Source of the DNA: Chloroflexota bacterium
Lineage (GTDB): Bacteria; Chloroflexota; Anaerolineae; Aggregatilineales; Phototrophicaceae
NCBI GenBank assembly: GCA_026707745.1
Contig: JAPOWG010000061.1
Location: 1-64,000, forward strand
Length of the DNA stretch: 64,000 nt
Direction: 5' to 3'
Shown here: piece after piece, positions 19,769-30,363 of the stretch
Position numbering within the stretch: position 1 is the first letter of the stretch
Layout: each line of letters opens with the position of its first letter
Made by a program: the position numbers and the translations under genes
Notes under the pieces: generated by a model
What the model was told of the DNA's origin: nothing
What the model saw: only the letters and a program-made list of their open reading frames with translations
Databases searched by the model: none

Positions 19769-19914
19769 ACCCTCACCCCAAACCCCTGTCCCCCCTCAGT
19801 CCCCCCGTTCTCGGGGGGCGGAATCATAAAGGGAGAGGGGCTTAAAGGGCTCAATACGGGTCACAAGATTCCCCTTCTCCCCTTGTGGCAGAAGGGGCCG
19901 GGGGATGAGGGGTA
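19769..19914. repeat. Miniature repeat unit A (ACCCTCACCCC...GATGAGGGGTA)
   Basis: First 75 bp identical to 26914-26988; right end matches the DUF559-unit end in inverse orientation. Confidence 0.75.
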
Positions 19915-20410
19915 TATTTCAACAGAGTCCGGTGGCTCGCCCAAATGTGAGATGTTGATTGCGGGCGACTCACAGAGTCGCCCCTACAGATCGTCATTTT
20001 ATTCGTGATATTTGCTGTCAGAGTGGGTAGATAATGACGAAATCTGATACAGTGCCAATTGTGCCAAAATTTGAAATACACCCGGTCGACCTGGAGTGCA
20101 TGGAGGTGTATCCTTTTCGGTTGAAATAAACAACAACCACCACCTGACAGCCGGCAGGGGTAATCTGATGGAGTCTTGTTGAAATACACCCCTCATCCCC
20201 CGCTAAGCGGGGAGCGGAAATCCCACAAGGGGTGCGCGTAGGTCGCGTAGACACTGACCGCCGGTCGCCCCTATAATTTTCGTGCGTTTCGCCTCGCGCG
20301 GGGTCCGCGCTGGCAGATATTGCGGAACAGATTATCGCCTTTGGAGTGGCGGCGTTTTATAATCTTCGTGACGACGAAGGCAAACCGGGGAACGAAGGCT
20401 GAGCGCTGAA

Positions 20411-22546
20411 TTGCAGATCCCATTGACAGCGGAACAATCCGCCATTGCCGCGGCAGCGCCGGACAGGAAAATCTGGCTGGAAGGCATCGCCGGCAGCGGT
20501 AAAACCAGCGCCGGCGTCGGGCGCTTGCTGCGCTTGCTGGAAGGGGGCATACCGGCGGAATCGATCCTGATTTATGTGCCGCAGCGCTCGCTGGCGCAGC
20601 CCTACGTTCAGGCGCTACGGCAGCATTCGGGGTATAGCGGCGGGCAGGTCGGGGTTCAGACTATTGGCAGCCTGTCCTTGCAGATGGTGGAAGCCTTCTG
20701 GTTCTTGATTGCGGAGCGGGCCGGCTTTGGCCATCCCCAGGATCTGCCCAACTTCCTCAGCCTGGAATCGGTGCAGTATTTTATGACGAAGGTGATTGAG
20801 CCGCTGGTCAACCAGCGGGACTACTTCAACAGCGTGCGAATCGACCGCGCCAGGTTATATAGTCAAATTGTCGACAACATGAACAAGGCGGCGCTAGTGG
20901 GCTTCCCGATCGACGAGATCGCGCCGCGGCTCAAGGGGGCGCTGCCCGGCGGCGTTGAACAGGGACATATCTACGATGACGCGCAGACTTGCGCCTCGGC
21001 GTTCCGCGCCTATTGTCTGGCCAATAATTTGCTCGATTTTTCCTTGCAACTGGAGGTTTTCCTGGATCAGGTTTGGCACTTGCCGCAGGCGCGCGCGCAG
21101 GTCAGGATGCGATACAGGCATCTGATTGCGGACAACGTGGAAGAGGACAATCCCGCCTCGCATCGTATTCTGGCGGACCTGCTGCGCAGCTGCCAGTCGG
21201 CGTTGGTCATCTACGACAGCGATGCGGGCTTTCGCCGTTTCCTGGGCGCTGACCCCGAGAACGCTCGCAGGTTGCAAGGCTTTTGCGATGGTCAGGAGCA
21301 GTTCGCCGAAAGCAAAGTCATGTCTGATACAGGTCGCGCGCTGGGACGCGCGCTGGCGGGTCAATTGGGCGCAGCATTTGTTACTGGGCTTGACGGGATC
21401 GCCGAAGACGCTCCGCCGCCCGTGTTGATACGGGAGGCGCATCGCTATCATCCCCAGATGGTGGATTGGGCCGCCGGTCGCATTGATGAACTGGTCAATC
21501 GTCAGGGCGTAGCGCCGCAGGAGATCGTGGTGATGGCGCCATTCATGTCCGATGCGCTGCGCTTTGCCCTGGTCGAAGGCTTGACGGCTCGCGATATCAG
21601 AGCGCGCTCTCACCGACCGTCGCGGGCGCTGCGCGATGAACCGGCCGCCCGCGCGCTCTTGACTTTCGCTCGCCTGGCGCACCCGGGCTGGCAGATGACC
21701 CCGGCCGAGTTTGATGTGGCATTCGCGGTGATGACGGCCATCGACGGTCTGGACCTGATCCGCGCCAAGCTCTTGACCGAGATGTTGTACCGGGACGGTC
21801 GAATGCTGCCCTTTTCCGATGTTAAATCGGAAGCGATGCAAGACCGCATCACCTACGAACTGGGCGCTCGTTACGATGGCCTGCAGACCTGGCTGAACAA
21901 CTACATTGAAGGCGAGCCGACCGAGGCGCTTGATATTTTCTTTCGTCGGTTGTTCGGGGAGGTCTTGTCGCGCCCGGGATTCGGCTTTCACGACAACAGC
22001 GATGCCGGCAACGTCAGCATGAACCTGGTGGATTCGGCGCGCAATTTTCGCTGGTCGCTGGAGTTCATGCGCCGCTATGAAGAGGGTACGGACTTGGGCC
22101 GGGACTATTTGGACATGGTGGACCGCGGCGTGATCGCCGATTTCTACTTGCGCGATTGGATCGCGGACGGTGAAGACTGCGTATTGATCGCGCCCGCCTA
22201 TACCTTTCTGCTTAGCAACCGCGCGGTTGATTATCAGTTCTGGTTGAATGTCGGCAGCGAAGGCTGGGCGCGCCGCTTGTATCAGCCATTGACGCATCCC
22301 CATGTATTGAGCTTGGGCTGGCCGGGGGACAGAATCTGGACGGATGATGACGAGGCGGCGATGAACCGGCAGACGCTGGCCCGGCTTATACTGGCACTGA
22401 CGCGGCGCTGCCGAAAAGAGATCTACCTGGGTTACAGCGAGCTCAGCGAGAGCGGCTACGAACAGCGGGGATTGCTGCTGGAGGCGATTCATGGCCTGAT
22501 GCGGCGGAGCGTTGCGGATAATATAAACGGGGAAGCGCATGTTTAG
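20411..22546 (+). CDS. SF1 helicase-like / AddB-RecC-like protein
   Basis: GIAGSGKTSAGVGRLLRLL Walker A; degenerate motif II (LIADNVEED); overlaps the next gene. Confidence 0.65.
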   Translation: MQIPLTAEQSAIAAAAPDRKIWLEGIAGSGKTSAGVGRLLRLLEGGIPAESILIYVPQRSLAQPYVQALRQHSGYSGGQVGVQTIGSLSLQMVEAFWFLIAERAGFGHPQDLPNFLSLESVQYFMTKVIEPLVNQRDYFNSVRIDRARLYSQIVDNMNKAALVGFPIDEIAPRLKGALPGGVEQGHIYDDAQTCASAFRAYCLANNLLDFSLQLEVFLDQVWHLPQARAQVRMRYRHLIADNVEEDNPASHRILADLLRSCQSALVIYDSDAGFRRFLGADPENARRLQGFCDGQEQFAESKVMSDTGRALGRALAGQLGAAFVTGLDGIAEDAPPPVLIREAHRYHPQMVDWAAGRIDELVNRQGVAPQEIVVMAPFMSDALRFALVEGLTARDIRARSHRPSRALRDEPAARALLTFARLAHPGWQMTPAEFDVAFAVMTAIDGLDLIRAKLLTEMLYRDGRMLPFSDVKSEAMQDRITYELGARYDGLQTWLNNYIEGEPTEALDIFFRRLFGEVLSRPGFGFHDNSDAGNVSMNLVDSARNFRWSLEFMRRYEEGTDLGRDYLDMVDRGVIADFYLRDWIADGEDCVLIAPAYTFLLSNRAVDYQFWLNVGSEGWARRLYQPLTHPHVLSLGWPGDRIWTDDDEAAMNRQTLARLILALTRRCRKEIYLGYSELSESGYEQRGLLLEAIHGLMRRSVADNINGEAHV

Positions 22547-24779
22547 GCCCCGTCCCAAGCAGCGAGAGGTGCTGGCTTATCGTCAGGGCTACCTGGGCGT
22601 GGCGGCGGTGCCCGGCAGCGGCAAGACGGCCACACTGTCGTACCTGGCCGCAACGCTGCTGGCGGAGAGCGATCTGGAAGAGGGACAGGAAATCTTGATC
22701 GTCACCCTGGTCAATTCGGCTGTTGCCAATTTTGCGCGACAGATCAATGAATACGTCAAGTCCGAGGGTCTATTGCCCGGGTTCGGTTACCGCGTGCGCA
22801 CGCTGCACGGGCTGGCAAATGACATCGTTCGCCAGAAGCCGACGATTGCCGGGCTGGACGAGGCCTTTCTCATCGTGGACGAACGCGAGAGCAACGAGAT
22901 CCTGGCAGCCGCTGTTGAATCCTGGATGGGGCGATGGCCCGAGGCGCCCGATGACTGGCTGGCGCCGAAGTACCGGGACAAGTCGCATTATCGCTTCTAT
23001 CGCTGGGGGCAGACCCTGACAGATAGCGCGCGAGACTTTATCCGGCGGGCGAAGGACGATTTGCTCTCGCCGGAAGAATTGAAGCGACGCCTGGTGGACC
23101 GGGGAGAGGAGCTGGGCCTGGCGCGGATCTGCGCCGAGATCTATGAGGATTACGAACGGGCCTTGCGCTACCGCGGGGCGGTAGATTTTCAGGACTTGAT
23201 TTGTCTGGCGCTGCGCGTATTAAAAAGCGACCCGGCCTATTTGGAGTCGCTTCGGCGAAAGTACCGGTACATTCTCGAAGACGAAGCGCAAGACAGCAGC
23301 CTGCTGCAGGAGCGCATTTTGCGCTTGCTGGCGGGGGATGAGGGCAATTGGGTGCGGGTGGGCGACCCCAATCAAGCCATCTTCGAGACCTTCACCACCG
23401 CCGATCCCAAATATCTGCGGGCTTTCATTAGCGCGCCGGGCGTGGTCGGGCGCGAACTGCCTAATTCCGGGCGCAGCACGCGCAGCATTCAAAGGCTGGC
23501 CAACCAGTTGATCGCCTGGTCGCTGCGATATCCCCATGACGCGATTCGCGAGCGCATCCCGCTGAGCGAGCCTTTTATTCAAGCGACGCCAACGGGCGAT
23601 CCACAGCCGAACCCGCCCGATGATCCGGCTGGGGTCGTCTTGTACCCGGAAGCCTATAGCGCGACAAAAGAAGCGATGATCGTGACCGAATCTTGCAAGC
23701 GCTGGCTGGAAGCGAATCCCGATCAGACGGCCGCTATTCTGGTGGCACGCAATACGCGCGGTTCGGAGATCGTCAAATTCTTGCGGGAGAAGCGCGTGCC
23801 CTACGTGGAAAACCTCAACACCACCTCGTCAACGCGCGCTGTCGTGGGCAGCCTGGCGCTGATCCTGGAGTATCTGGCCGATCCCAAAGAGGCCAAAAAG
23901 CTGGCGAAGGTCTATCAAGTGGCGCGACGCGACGAACAGGACGATGCTCAAGCCGCGGCAGCTATTGGGCGCGTGATGACGGGCTTGGGCAGGATCAGCG
24001 CGGTCGAAGAATATGTCGCGCCGCGCTTGAATGATTGGCTCGAGGATAGCCTGTCAGCCGACGAAAACGCTGAACTCTACGCTCAGCTGACTGAATTTCG
24101 AGAGCGCGTAGGCACTTGGCTGCGCGCGGCGGAACTGCCCGTCGATCAATTGATCCTGACTGTCTCCGGCGATGTCTTCAGGGATGTCGGCGATATCGCC
24201 ACAGCGCATATGGTGGCGCTTTACCTAGCGCGACTGGGAGAGACGCATCCCCAGATGCGCTTGCCGGATTTCGCCGCGGAGCTGCGCGATATCGCCGCGA
24301 ATCGACGCCGCTTCACCGGCTTGAGCGATGACGAAGGTCAATTCGATCCCGATGCGCACAAGGGCAAGGTGACCGTCACCACTTTGCACAAAGCCAAGGG
24401 CCTGGAATGGGATCGGGTTTATCTGATCTCGGTCAACAACTATGACTTTCCTTCAGCCGAGCCTAACGATTCTTTCATCGGCGAAAAATGGTACATCCGC
24501 GACGATCTCAACCTGTCGGCCGAGGCCCTGGCGCAGCTCGGGGCTTTGGGAAGGGGCGAAGCTTATCATGAAGGATTCGCCAGCCTCGACGCGCGGGTCG
24601 AATACGCTGCCGAGCGCTTGCGGCTGCTCTACGTCGGCATCACACGCGCCCGCAAAGCGCTAACCATCACCTGGAATACCGGCCGGGGCGACGCGACCGA
24701 AGCCACGCCTTTGCTGGCGCTGCGAACCTGGTGGGAAGAGGAAACGCAAAAGCGCGAGAGCCATGAACCTGCCCGATGA
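22539..24779 (+). CDS. UvrD/REP-family SF1A helicase
   Basis: VPGSGKTATLSYLAA, YILEDEAQDSS, TVTTLHKAKGLEWDRVYLIS, LLYVGITRARKAL. Confidence 0.93.
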   Translation: MFRPRPKQREVLAYRQGYLGVAAVPGSGKTATLSYLAATLLAESDLEEGQEILIVTLVNSAVANFARQINEYVKSEGLLPGFGYRVRTLHGLANDIVRQKPTIAGLDEAFLIVDERESNEILAAAVESWMGRWPEAPDDWLAPKYRDKSHYRFYRWGQTLTDSARDFIRRAKDDLLSPEELKRRLVDRGEELGLARICAEIYEDYERALRYRGAVDFQDLICLALRVLKSDPAYLESLRRKYRYILEDEAQDSSLLQERILRLLAGDEGNWVRVGDPNQAIFETFTTADPKYLRAFISAPGVVGRELPNSGRSTRSIQRLANQLIAWSLRYPHDAIRERIPLSEPFIQATPTGDPQPNPPDDPAGVVLYPEAYSATKEAMIVTESCKRWLEANPDQTAAILVARNTRGSEIVKFLREKRVPYVENLNTTSSTRAVVGSLALILEYLADPKEAKKLAKVYQVARRDEQDDAQAAAAIGRVMTGLGRISAVEEYVAPRLNDWLEDSLSADENAELYAQLTEFRERVGTWLRAAELPVDQLILTVSGDVFRDVGDIATAHMVALYLARLGETHPQMRLPDFAAELRDIAANRRRFTGLSDDEGQFDPDAHKGKVTVTTLHKAKGLEWDRVYLISVNNYDFPSAEPNDSFIGEKWYIRDDLNLSAEALAQLGALGRGEAYHEGFASLDARVEYAAERLRLLYVGITRARKALTITWNTGRGDATEATPLLALRTWWEEETQKRESHEPAR

Positions 24780-25581
24780 CTTCGCCTTCACGCAAGGCAG
24801 CTTGCAAGACGCGGCGGATTGTCCGCGGCGCTTTGAACTGCGCTATATCAAGCGGCTGCGCTACCCGGCGGTGGAAGCGGCGCCGGCGCTGCAGTTCGAG
24901 CGGCGCACGCGGCAAGGCGCCCGCTTCCATAAACTGGTGCAACAGCATCTTTTGGGCGTGCCTGCCGAGACGCTGGCGCGGTCCCTGCACGATGACCCGG
25001 AATTGGCGGCCTGGTGGCAAGTTTTCCGGGACGCCGGCTTGGCGGGGCTGCCGGTGGGGCGTCAAGCCGAAATCACATTGCAGGCGCATCTGGCGGGGCG
25101 CCGCCTGATCGCCAAATACGATCTGCTGGCGCTGGACGCGGGTGGTGAGGCGGTCATCGTTGACTGGAAGACCTGGCGCCGGGTACCCGCGCAAAGCTAT
25201 TTGCAGGGCCGCCTGCAGACAATCCTCTATCGCACTGTGCTGGCCAAAGCCGGCGCTCATCTTTACGGCGGACCGATTCCGCCGGGGAAAATCCGCATGG
25301 TCTATTGCTTCGTGGCGCGGGGAGGCGAGCGCGTCAGCATCGATTATTCGGCCGAACAACTGCGGGAGGACGAAGCTTACTTGCTCAATTTGATCTCTGA
25401 GATCGACGAAACCGAGCAATTCAGACTGACGGAGGACGAAGCCCGCTGCCGCTTCTGCACTTACCGGTCGCTCTGTGAACGGGGCGATGCGGGTTTGGTG
25501 GATTTGCTCGATGAAGAAGAGGAGCTTGAAGAAGAAGACTTTGTGCTGGATTTTGATCAGATTGCCGAGATTGAGTTTTAG
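24763..25581 (+). CDS. PD-(D/E)XK nuclease, RecB/Cas4-like with probable Fe-S cysteines
   Basis: VIVDWKTWRRV...QSYLQGRLQ; DCPRRFELRYI; CRFCTYRSLC. Confidence 0.85.
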   Translation: MNLPDDFAFTQGSLQDAADCPRRFELRYIKRLRYPAVEAAPALQFERRTRQGARFHKLVQQHLLGVPAETLARSLHDDPELAAWWQVFRDAGLAGLPVGRQAEITLQAHLAGRRLIAKYDLLALDAGGEAVIVDWKTWRRVPAQSYLQGRLQTILYRTVLAKAGAHLYGGPIPPGKIRMVYCFVARGGERVSIDYSAEQLREDEAYLLNLISEIDETEQFRLTEDEARCRFCTYRSLCERGDAGLVDLLDEEEELEEEDFVLDFDQIAEIEF

Positions 25582-25600
25582 TGATGCAGGAGTCTAAGAA

Positions 25601-26800
25601 ATGAAAATCGACCGCGTTCGCGCCATACACGTCAGCGCCGAATGGGATTACCAGGAAGCTCTGGGCGAAACGGGCCTGGCGCGCCCGAGTTTCATCTATC
25701 CGGAATTGGAGGCGGCGCAGCCGCGCTGGCCCATTGAGGATATCAGCGGCGGCCCGCCCTACCCGGTGGAGGCCCATTTCTTACTCATTGACAGCGACGC
25801 GGGCGCGACCGGCATTTGCGGTCCGGTCGGGGATGAAGACATCGCCATCATCAAGCGCTATTTCGCCGAGATGCTGATGGGCGAGAATCCACACGCGGTC
25901 GAGCGCATCTGGGACAAGATGTACCGCCTGTCCATACATGGGCGCAAAGGAACGCCGATGCTGGCGCTGAGCAAGGTCGATCTGGCGCTGTGGGACCTCA
26001 AGGGCAAATTGCTGGACGCGCCGGTTTATGTGCTGCTGGGCGGTCCCTCGCGCGGGAAGATCCGCGCCTACGCTTCCATGCTCGGTTATTCGGTGGAGCC
26101 CTTGAAAGTCATTGAGCGCACGCGGCATTTCCTGGCGCAGGGATTCACGGCCTTCAAGTGGTTCTTGCCCGGCATGCCCAAAGACGGCGAAGCGGGCATC
26201 CGCAGAAACCTGGCTATCATCCGGGCAGCGCGCGAAGCGGCCGGCCCCGATGTCGACTTGATGTTCGATGCCTGGAGCAGTTGGGATGTGCCTTACACCC
26301 TGCGCATGGTCGATCTGGCGGCGGCATATCGGCCCTACTGGTTTGAAGAGCCGGTGCTGGCGGACAAGATCCCGCAGTACGCCGAATTGCGGCGCTCGGC
26401 GCGCGGCGTGTTCATCTCCGGCGGGGAGCACGAATATACGCGCTGGGGCATCAAAGCCTTGCTCGACGCCGAGGCTGTGCACGTGCTGCAGCCGGATGTG
26501 ACCTGGGCGGGCGGCTTGACCGAGATGAGCAAGATTTGCGCGCTGGCGTCGGCGCATGATATACCGGTCATCCCGCACCATGGCGGTTGGCCCTCGACCC
26601 ATCTGATCGCTTCGCAGACGCTGACGACCTGCCCGCTGCAAGAATGGCTGTTCCAGGCCGGTCGGCATAGCAATGTCTTCTACAAGCACAAGCTGAGGCC
26701 GGTCGATGGCCATATCGAGTTGCCTACGGCGCCGGGCATGAATATGGACCTGGCGGAAGATGGGCTCACGCTGGTCGAGGAGCAAGTGCTGGCGAACTGA
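25601..26800 (+). CDS. Enolase-superfamily (mandelate racemase/muconate lactonizing) enzyme
   Basis: ALSKVDLALWDLKGKLLDAPVYVLLGG; YWFEEPV; ISGGEHEYTRWG. Confidence 0.92.
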   Translation: MKIDRVRAIHVSAEWDYQEALGETGLARPSFIYPELEAAQPRWPIEDISGGPPYPVEAHFLLIDSDAGATGICGPVGDEDIAIIKRYFAEMLMGENPHAVERIWDKMYRLSIHGRKGTPMLALSKVDLALWDLKGKLLDAPVYVLLGGPSRGKIRAYASMLGYSVEPLKVIERTRHFLAQGFTAFKWFLPGMPKDGEAGIRRNLAIIRAAREAAGPDVDLMFDAWSSWDVPYTLRMVDLAAAYRPYWFEEPVLADKIPQYAELRRSARGVFISGGEHEYTRWGIKALLDAEAVHVLQPDVTWAGGLTEMSKICALASAHDIPVIPHHGGWPSTHLIASQTLTTCPLQEWLFQAGRHSNVFYKHKLRPVDGHIELPTAPGMNMDLAEDGLTLVEEQVLAN

Positions 26801-26913
26801 TCACGGTATCTTACAAGTAAAACCAGGTAAGTCATGCAAATTCAGACGTCGAGCTGTAAGGCTTGAATGGTATTATGCAAAGAGCGCCATTCTTGAGAGT
26901 TGCTCGCTTCAAT

Positions 26914-27086
26914 ACCCTCACCCCAAACCCCTGTCCCCCCTCAGTCCCCCCGTTCTCGGGGGGCGGAATCATAAAGGGAGAGGGGCTTTTGCCGCCTTTA
27001 CCGGGATTGTTCAACGCAAGACGGCTTCTTCGGAAGGCGACTCCCCTTCTCCCCTTGTGGGAGAAGGGGCCGGGGGATGAGGGGTA
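26914..27086. repeat. Miniature repeat unit B
   Basis: 75 bp identical to unit A; reverse complement of 27041-27084 identical (44/44) to 38780-38823. Confidence 0.8.
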
Positions 27087-27276
27087 CAAAAATGACTGCA
27101 AACACGGTAATACAAATCAAACCTTGTAGCCGCTCGGCGGCAGCGAACAGGCCTGCCCCGCTCACGCAAAATCGCAAACGTTCTCGTCGTATGAGCGACG
27201 CGCTTTGCGTAAACAGGGGCGAGCCTTGGCTCGCCGAGGCGCGACCAGCCCAATTCCAAATAGATCTTGAATAGCT

Positions 27277-29595
27277 ATGACAATCGGTCAAACGCCGCAA
27301 TCGCAAAACCGAGCCACGAAGCGCCAATGGGAGGAACCCCGCGCGGTAGATGTGCCCGCAGCCTTGCGCGCGGCTGTTGGCGGGCACCCGTTGATCGCGG
27401 AGCGCCTGACGCGCACGGGCATCACGACGCCGGCCGCGGCGCAGCGATTTCTGTCAGCGGAGCACTATGAACCGACATCGCCGGGCGAACTGCCCGATAT
27501 TGACCGGGCCGTCGATCGCTTGCAAGGCGCCATTCGCGCTCGCGAAGAGATTCTGGTTTGGGGAGACTTTGATGTCGACGGACAGACGTCGACAGCGCTG
27601 CTTTTCTCCGCTTTAAAGAGAAAGGGCGCTCGGGTGAGCTATCATGTGCCGAATCGCTTCAGCGAAGGCCACGGCATCCATCTGCCGACGCTGGCCAAAA
27701 AGCTGGACGGGGGCGTCAATCTCGTACTGACCTGCGACACCGGCATAGCAGCCCGGGAAGCGGTGGACTACGCGCGGGGCCGCGGGGTGGATACGGTCAT
27801 TACGGATCATCATGCGCTGCCGGCGGAGTTGCCCGCAGCCTGCGCTGCCGTCAATCCTCGCCGCTTGCCGGCCGGGCACCCGCTGATCGAATTGCCCGGT
27901 GTCGGCGTCGCTTACAAGTTGATCGAGGCGCTGTACCAGGGCGAAGATAGTGATTTCCTGTTGGATCTGGTGGCTTTGGGCATCGTCGCCGATGTGATGG
28001 TGCAAGTGGATGATACGCGTTATTTGCTACAGCGGGGCCTCGATATCTTGCGGCGGAATCAGCGGTTGGGCATCCGCGCGCTGCTGGAACGCGCCGGCAT
28101 CGCCCCGGCTGAGCTCAACGAGGGGCATATCGGCTTTGAATTAGCGCCGCGCTTGAATGCCCTGGGACGGCTGGGCGATGCGAATCCGGCGGTCGAATTG
28201 CTCACCACCGCTGATTGGCAGCGGGCGCGTCAACTGGCGAATAACCTGGAAGGCCTGAACGCCAAGCGCAAATTCCTGTCGAACCAGGTCTATCAGTCGG
28301 CGATCGCTCAAATCGACGACGAGCCCTCACTGCTCGATTATGCGGCGCTCGTGCTCAGCCACAGCGATTGGCACAGCGGCGTGATCGGCATTGTCGCCAG
28401 CAGACTGGTTGAGGAATTCGCGCGTCCGGTGGTTCTGCTGGCCAGTCCCGATGAGACGGCGCGCGGCTCGGCGCGGTCCCTTGCGGGGGTCGATATCACA
28501 GCTGCATTTGGAGAGGTGGCGCCGCTTTTGTCCCGTTATGGCGGGCACAGTATGGCGGCGGGTTTAAGCCTGGCAGCGGACAAGGTTTTCGAATTCCGTC
28601 GGGCCCTCTCGGGGGTCGTGCGAGCGGTAGCCGGCGAGCGACCGCCGGGACCGAGCCTGAACATAGACGGCTACCTCGAACTGGGCGAGATCTCGCAGGA
28701 ATTGACGCGGGATATCGAGCGCCTGGCGCCCTTCGGCAATGGCAATCCGCCGCTGACCCTGGCGACGCGCGATCTGAAGGTGGTGAAACAGTCCGGTTTG
28801 GGGCGTCGCGGCGAACATCTGGAGCTAGACGTTGAAGACAGCGCGGGGATAGAACAGCGGGTTATCTGGTGGCGCGGCGCGGGTCAAGATTTGCCGGCAG
28901 GGCGCTTCGACCTGGCCTATACGCTGCGCAGCAACAACTACAAGGGCGTCCGTGAAGCGCTGGTCGAATGGGTTGACTACCGGTTGATCTCGGCCGCTGC
29001 GCTAGAGTTGCAAGAAGAAGCAGTTGGGCTTGAGCTAATTGATCATCGCCGGTCTATGGCTCCCGCCGGGCAGCTCGAAGTCGAGCTGGCGCGCTTTCCC
29101 GATGCGCTGATCTGGTCGGAAGTCGACGAGATCGCGGGCGCGGTCGACCGCCTGGGCTTGAGGCCGAATGAAACCTTGATCGTCTGGACGGCGCCCCCGT
29201 CCGCGGAGATATGGTCGGCCGCGCTGGCGACGGTGAACCCGGCACGTCTGATCCTTTTTGCTAACCGCCCCGATAGCGAAAGCAGGGCGAGATTCCTGGG
29301 ACGTTTGGCTGCCTTGGTCAAGTATGCCTTGAATCACAAGAATGGCAGGGCACAAATTGAGGCGCTGGCGACAGCCATGGGACAGCGCGAACGGGGCGTG
29401 CAAGTTGGCTTGCAAGTGCTGCGTTCGCTCGGTAAACTCGCATATCATGTGGGGCAGACGGGCGAATATCAGCTGACGGGACGCGACGGCCCGCCAAGCG
29501 ACGACCTGAAAAGGCTGCAAAAGCGCTTGGACATGATCCTGCGGGAGACCCGCGCCTACCGCGACTATTGGCAGAAGATGCAAGTTAAGGGATGA
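27277..29595 (+). CDS. recJ: Single-stranded-DNA exonuclease RecJ-like (DHH family)
   Basis: VWGDFDVDGQTSTALL, TCDTGIAA, ITDHHALP, YGGHSMAAGLSL. Confidence 0.9.
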   Translation: MTIGQTPQSQNRATKRQWEEPRAVDVPAALRAAVGGHPLIAERLTRTGITTPAAAQRFLSAEHYEPTSPGELPDIDRAVDRLQGAIRAREEILVWGDFDVDGQTSTALLFSALKRKGARVSYHVPNRFSEGHGIHLPTLAKKLDGGVNLVLTCDTGIAAREAVDYARGRGVDTVITDHHALPAELPAACAAVNPRRLPAGHPLIELPGVGVAYKLIEALYQGEDSDFLLDLVALGIVADVMVQVDDTRYLLQRGLDILRRNQRLGIRALLERAGIAPAELNEGHIGFELAPRLNALGRLGDANPAVELLTTADWQRARQLANNLEGLNAKRKFLSNQVYQSAIAQIDDEPSLLDYAALVLSHSDWHSGVIGIVASRLVEEFARPVVLLASPDETARGSARSLAGVDITAAFGEVAPLLSRYGGHSMAAGLSLAADKVFEFRRALSGVVRAVAGERPPGPSLNIDGYLELGEISQELTRDIERLAPFGNGNPPLTLATRDLKVVKQSGLGRRGEHLELDVEDSAGIEQRVIWWRGAGQDLPAGRFDLAYTLRSNNYKGVREALVEWVDYRLISAAALELQEEAVGLELIDHRRSMAPAGQLEVELARFPDALIWSEVDEIAGAVDRLGLRPNETLIVWTAPPSAEIWSAALATVNPARLILFANRPDSESRARFLGRLAALVKYALNHKNGRAQIEALATAMGQRERGVQVGLQVLRSLGKLAYHVGQTGEYQLTGRDGPPSDDLKRLQKRLDMILRETRAYRDYWQKMQVKG

Positions 29596-29598
29596 CAA

Positions 29599-30363
29599 AT
29601 GGCGATTCCGCAGTCGGTATCTTGGTGGTGCTTTGAACGCGACGACATCGATCCGGTCGATTTGCTGCGGACGTGCAAGGCAATCGGGTATGCGGCAATG
29701 GAGTTGGCGCCGGTCGAGCAGTTTGCATTGGTTCGGGATCAGGGCTTGAAGATCGTGGCTCATCAATTGCATGTCCCGCTGAAGCAGGGCATCAGTCAGC
29801 CCAAGTACTGGGAGGATATTCAACAGCAGGCGGAAGAAAACTTCAAGCTGGCGCAGCGCTGGAATATCCCTAATTTGATCGTCTTCAGCGGCAATCGAGA
29901 GGGCCTGCCGGACGAGGAAGGCGCCGAAAACGCGATCAAACATCTGGAGGTGCTGGCTCGCGATGCCGAATCAGCGGGCATCACCCTGATCCTGGAGTTG
30001 CTCAATAGCAAGCTCAATCACCCCGATTACCAGTGCGACCGCACCGACTGGGCGGTTCAGGTTGTCTCGGCCGTGAATTCGCCGCGGGCGCGGGTTCTCT
30101 ACGACATTTATCACATGCAAGTCATGGAGGGCGACGTCATACAGACGATCCGCGACAATCATCAATGGTTCGCCCACTATCACACGGCGGGCGTGCCCGG
30201 GCGCAACGAACTTGATGATTCGCAAGAACTGAATTACGGCGCCATTTGTCGCGCGATCGCGGAGACCGGTTATAGCGGATATATCGGCCAGGAATTCGTC
30301 CCGACCGGCGATTGGAAAGCGTCCCTGCGGGCTGCCTTTGATGTTTGCAATGTGAATGCCTAG
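29599..30363 (+). CDS. Sugar phosphate isomerase/epimerase (xylose-isomerase-like TIM barrel)
   Basis: GYAAMELAPVEQF, LILELLNSKLNHPDYQCDRTDWAVQVV, VLYDIYHMQVMEGD. Confidence 0.88.
   Translation: MAIPQSVSWWCFERDDIDPVDLLRTCKAIGYAAMELAPVEQFALVRDQGLKIVAHQLHVPLKQGISQPKYWEDIQQQAEENFKLAQRWNIPNLIVFSGNREGLPDEEGAENAIKHLEVLARDAESAGITLILELLNSKLNHPDYQCDRTDWAVQVVSAVNSPRARVLYDIYHMQVMEGDVIQTIRDNHQWFAHYHTAGVPGRNELDDSQELNYGAICRAIAETGYSGYIGQEFVPTGDWKASLRAAFDVCNVNA

Noticed and set aside
20894-22558. 554-aa minus-strand ORF opposite the helicase-like gene
   Set aside because: Antisense shadow ORF; composition and lack of motifs versus a clear Walker A-containing plus frame.
26832-27129. Several small ORFs (e.g. 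88-129 aa) before recJ
   Set aside because: They are translations of the CCCTCACCCC repeat (PLIPRPLLPQGEKG-type peptides).
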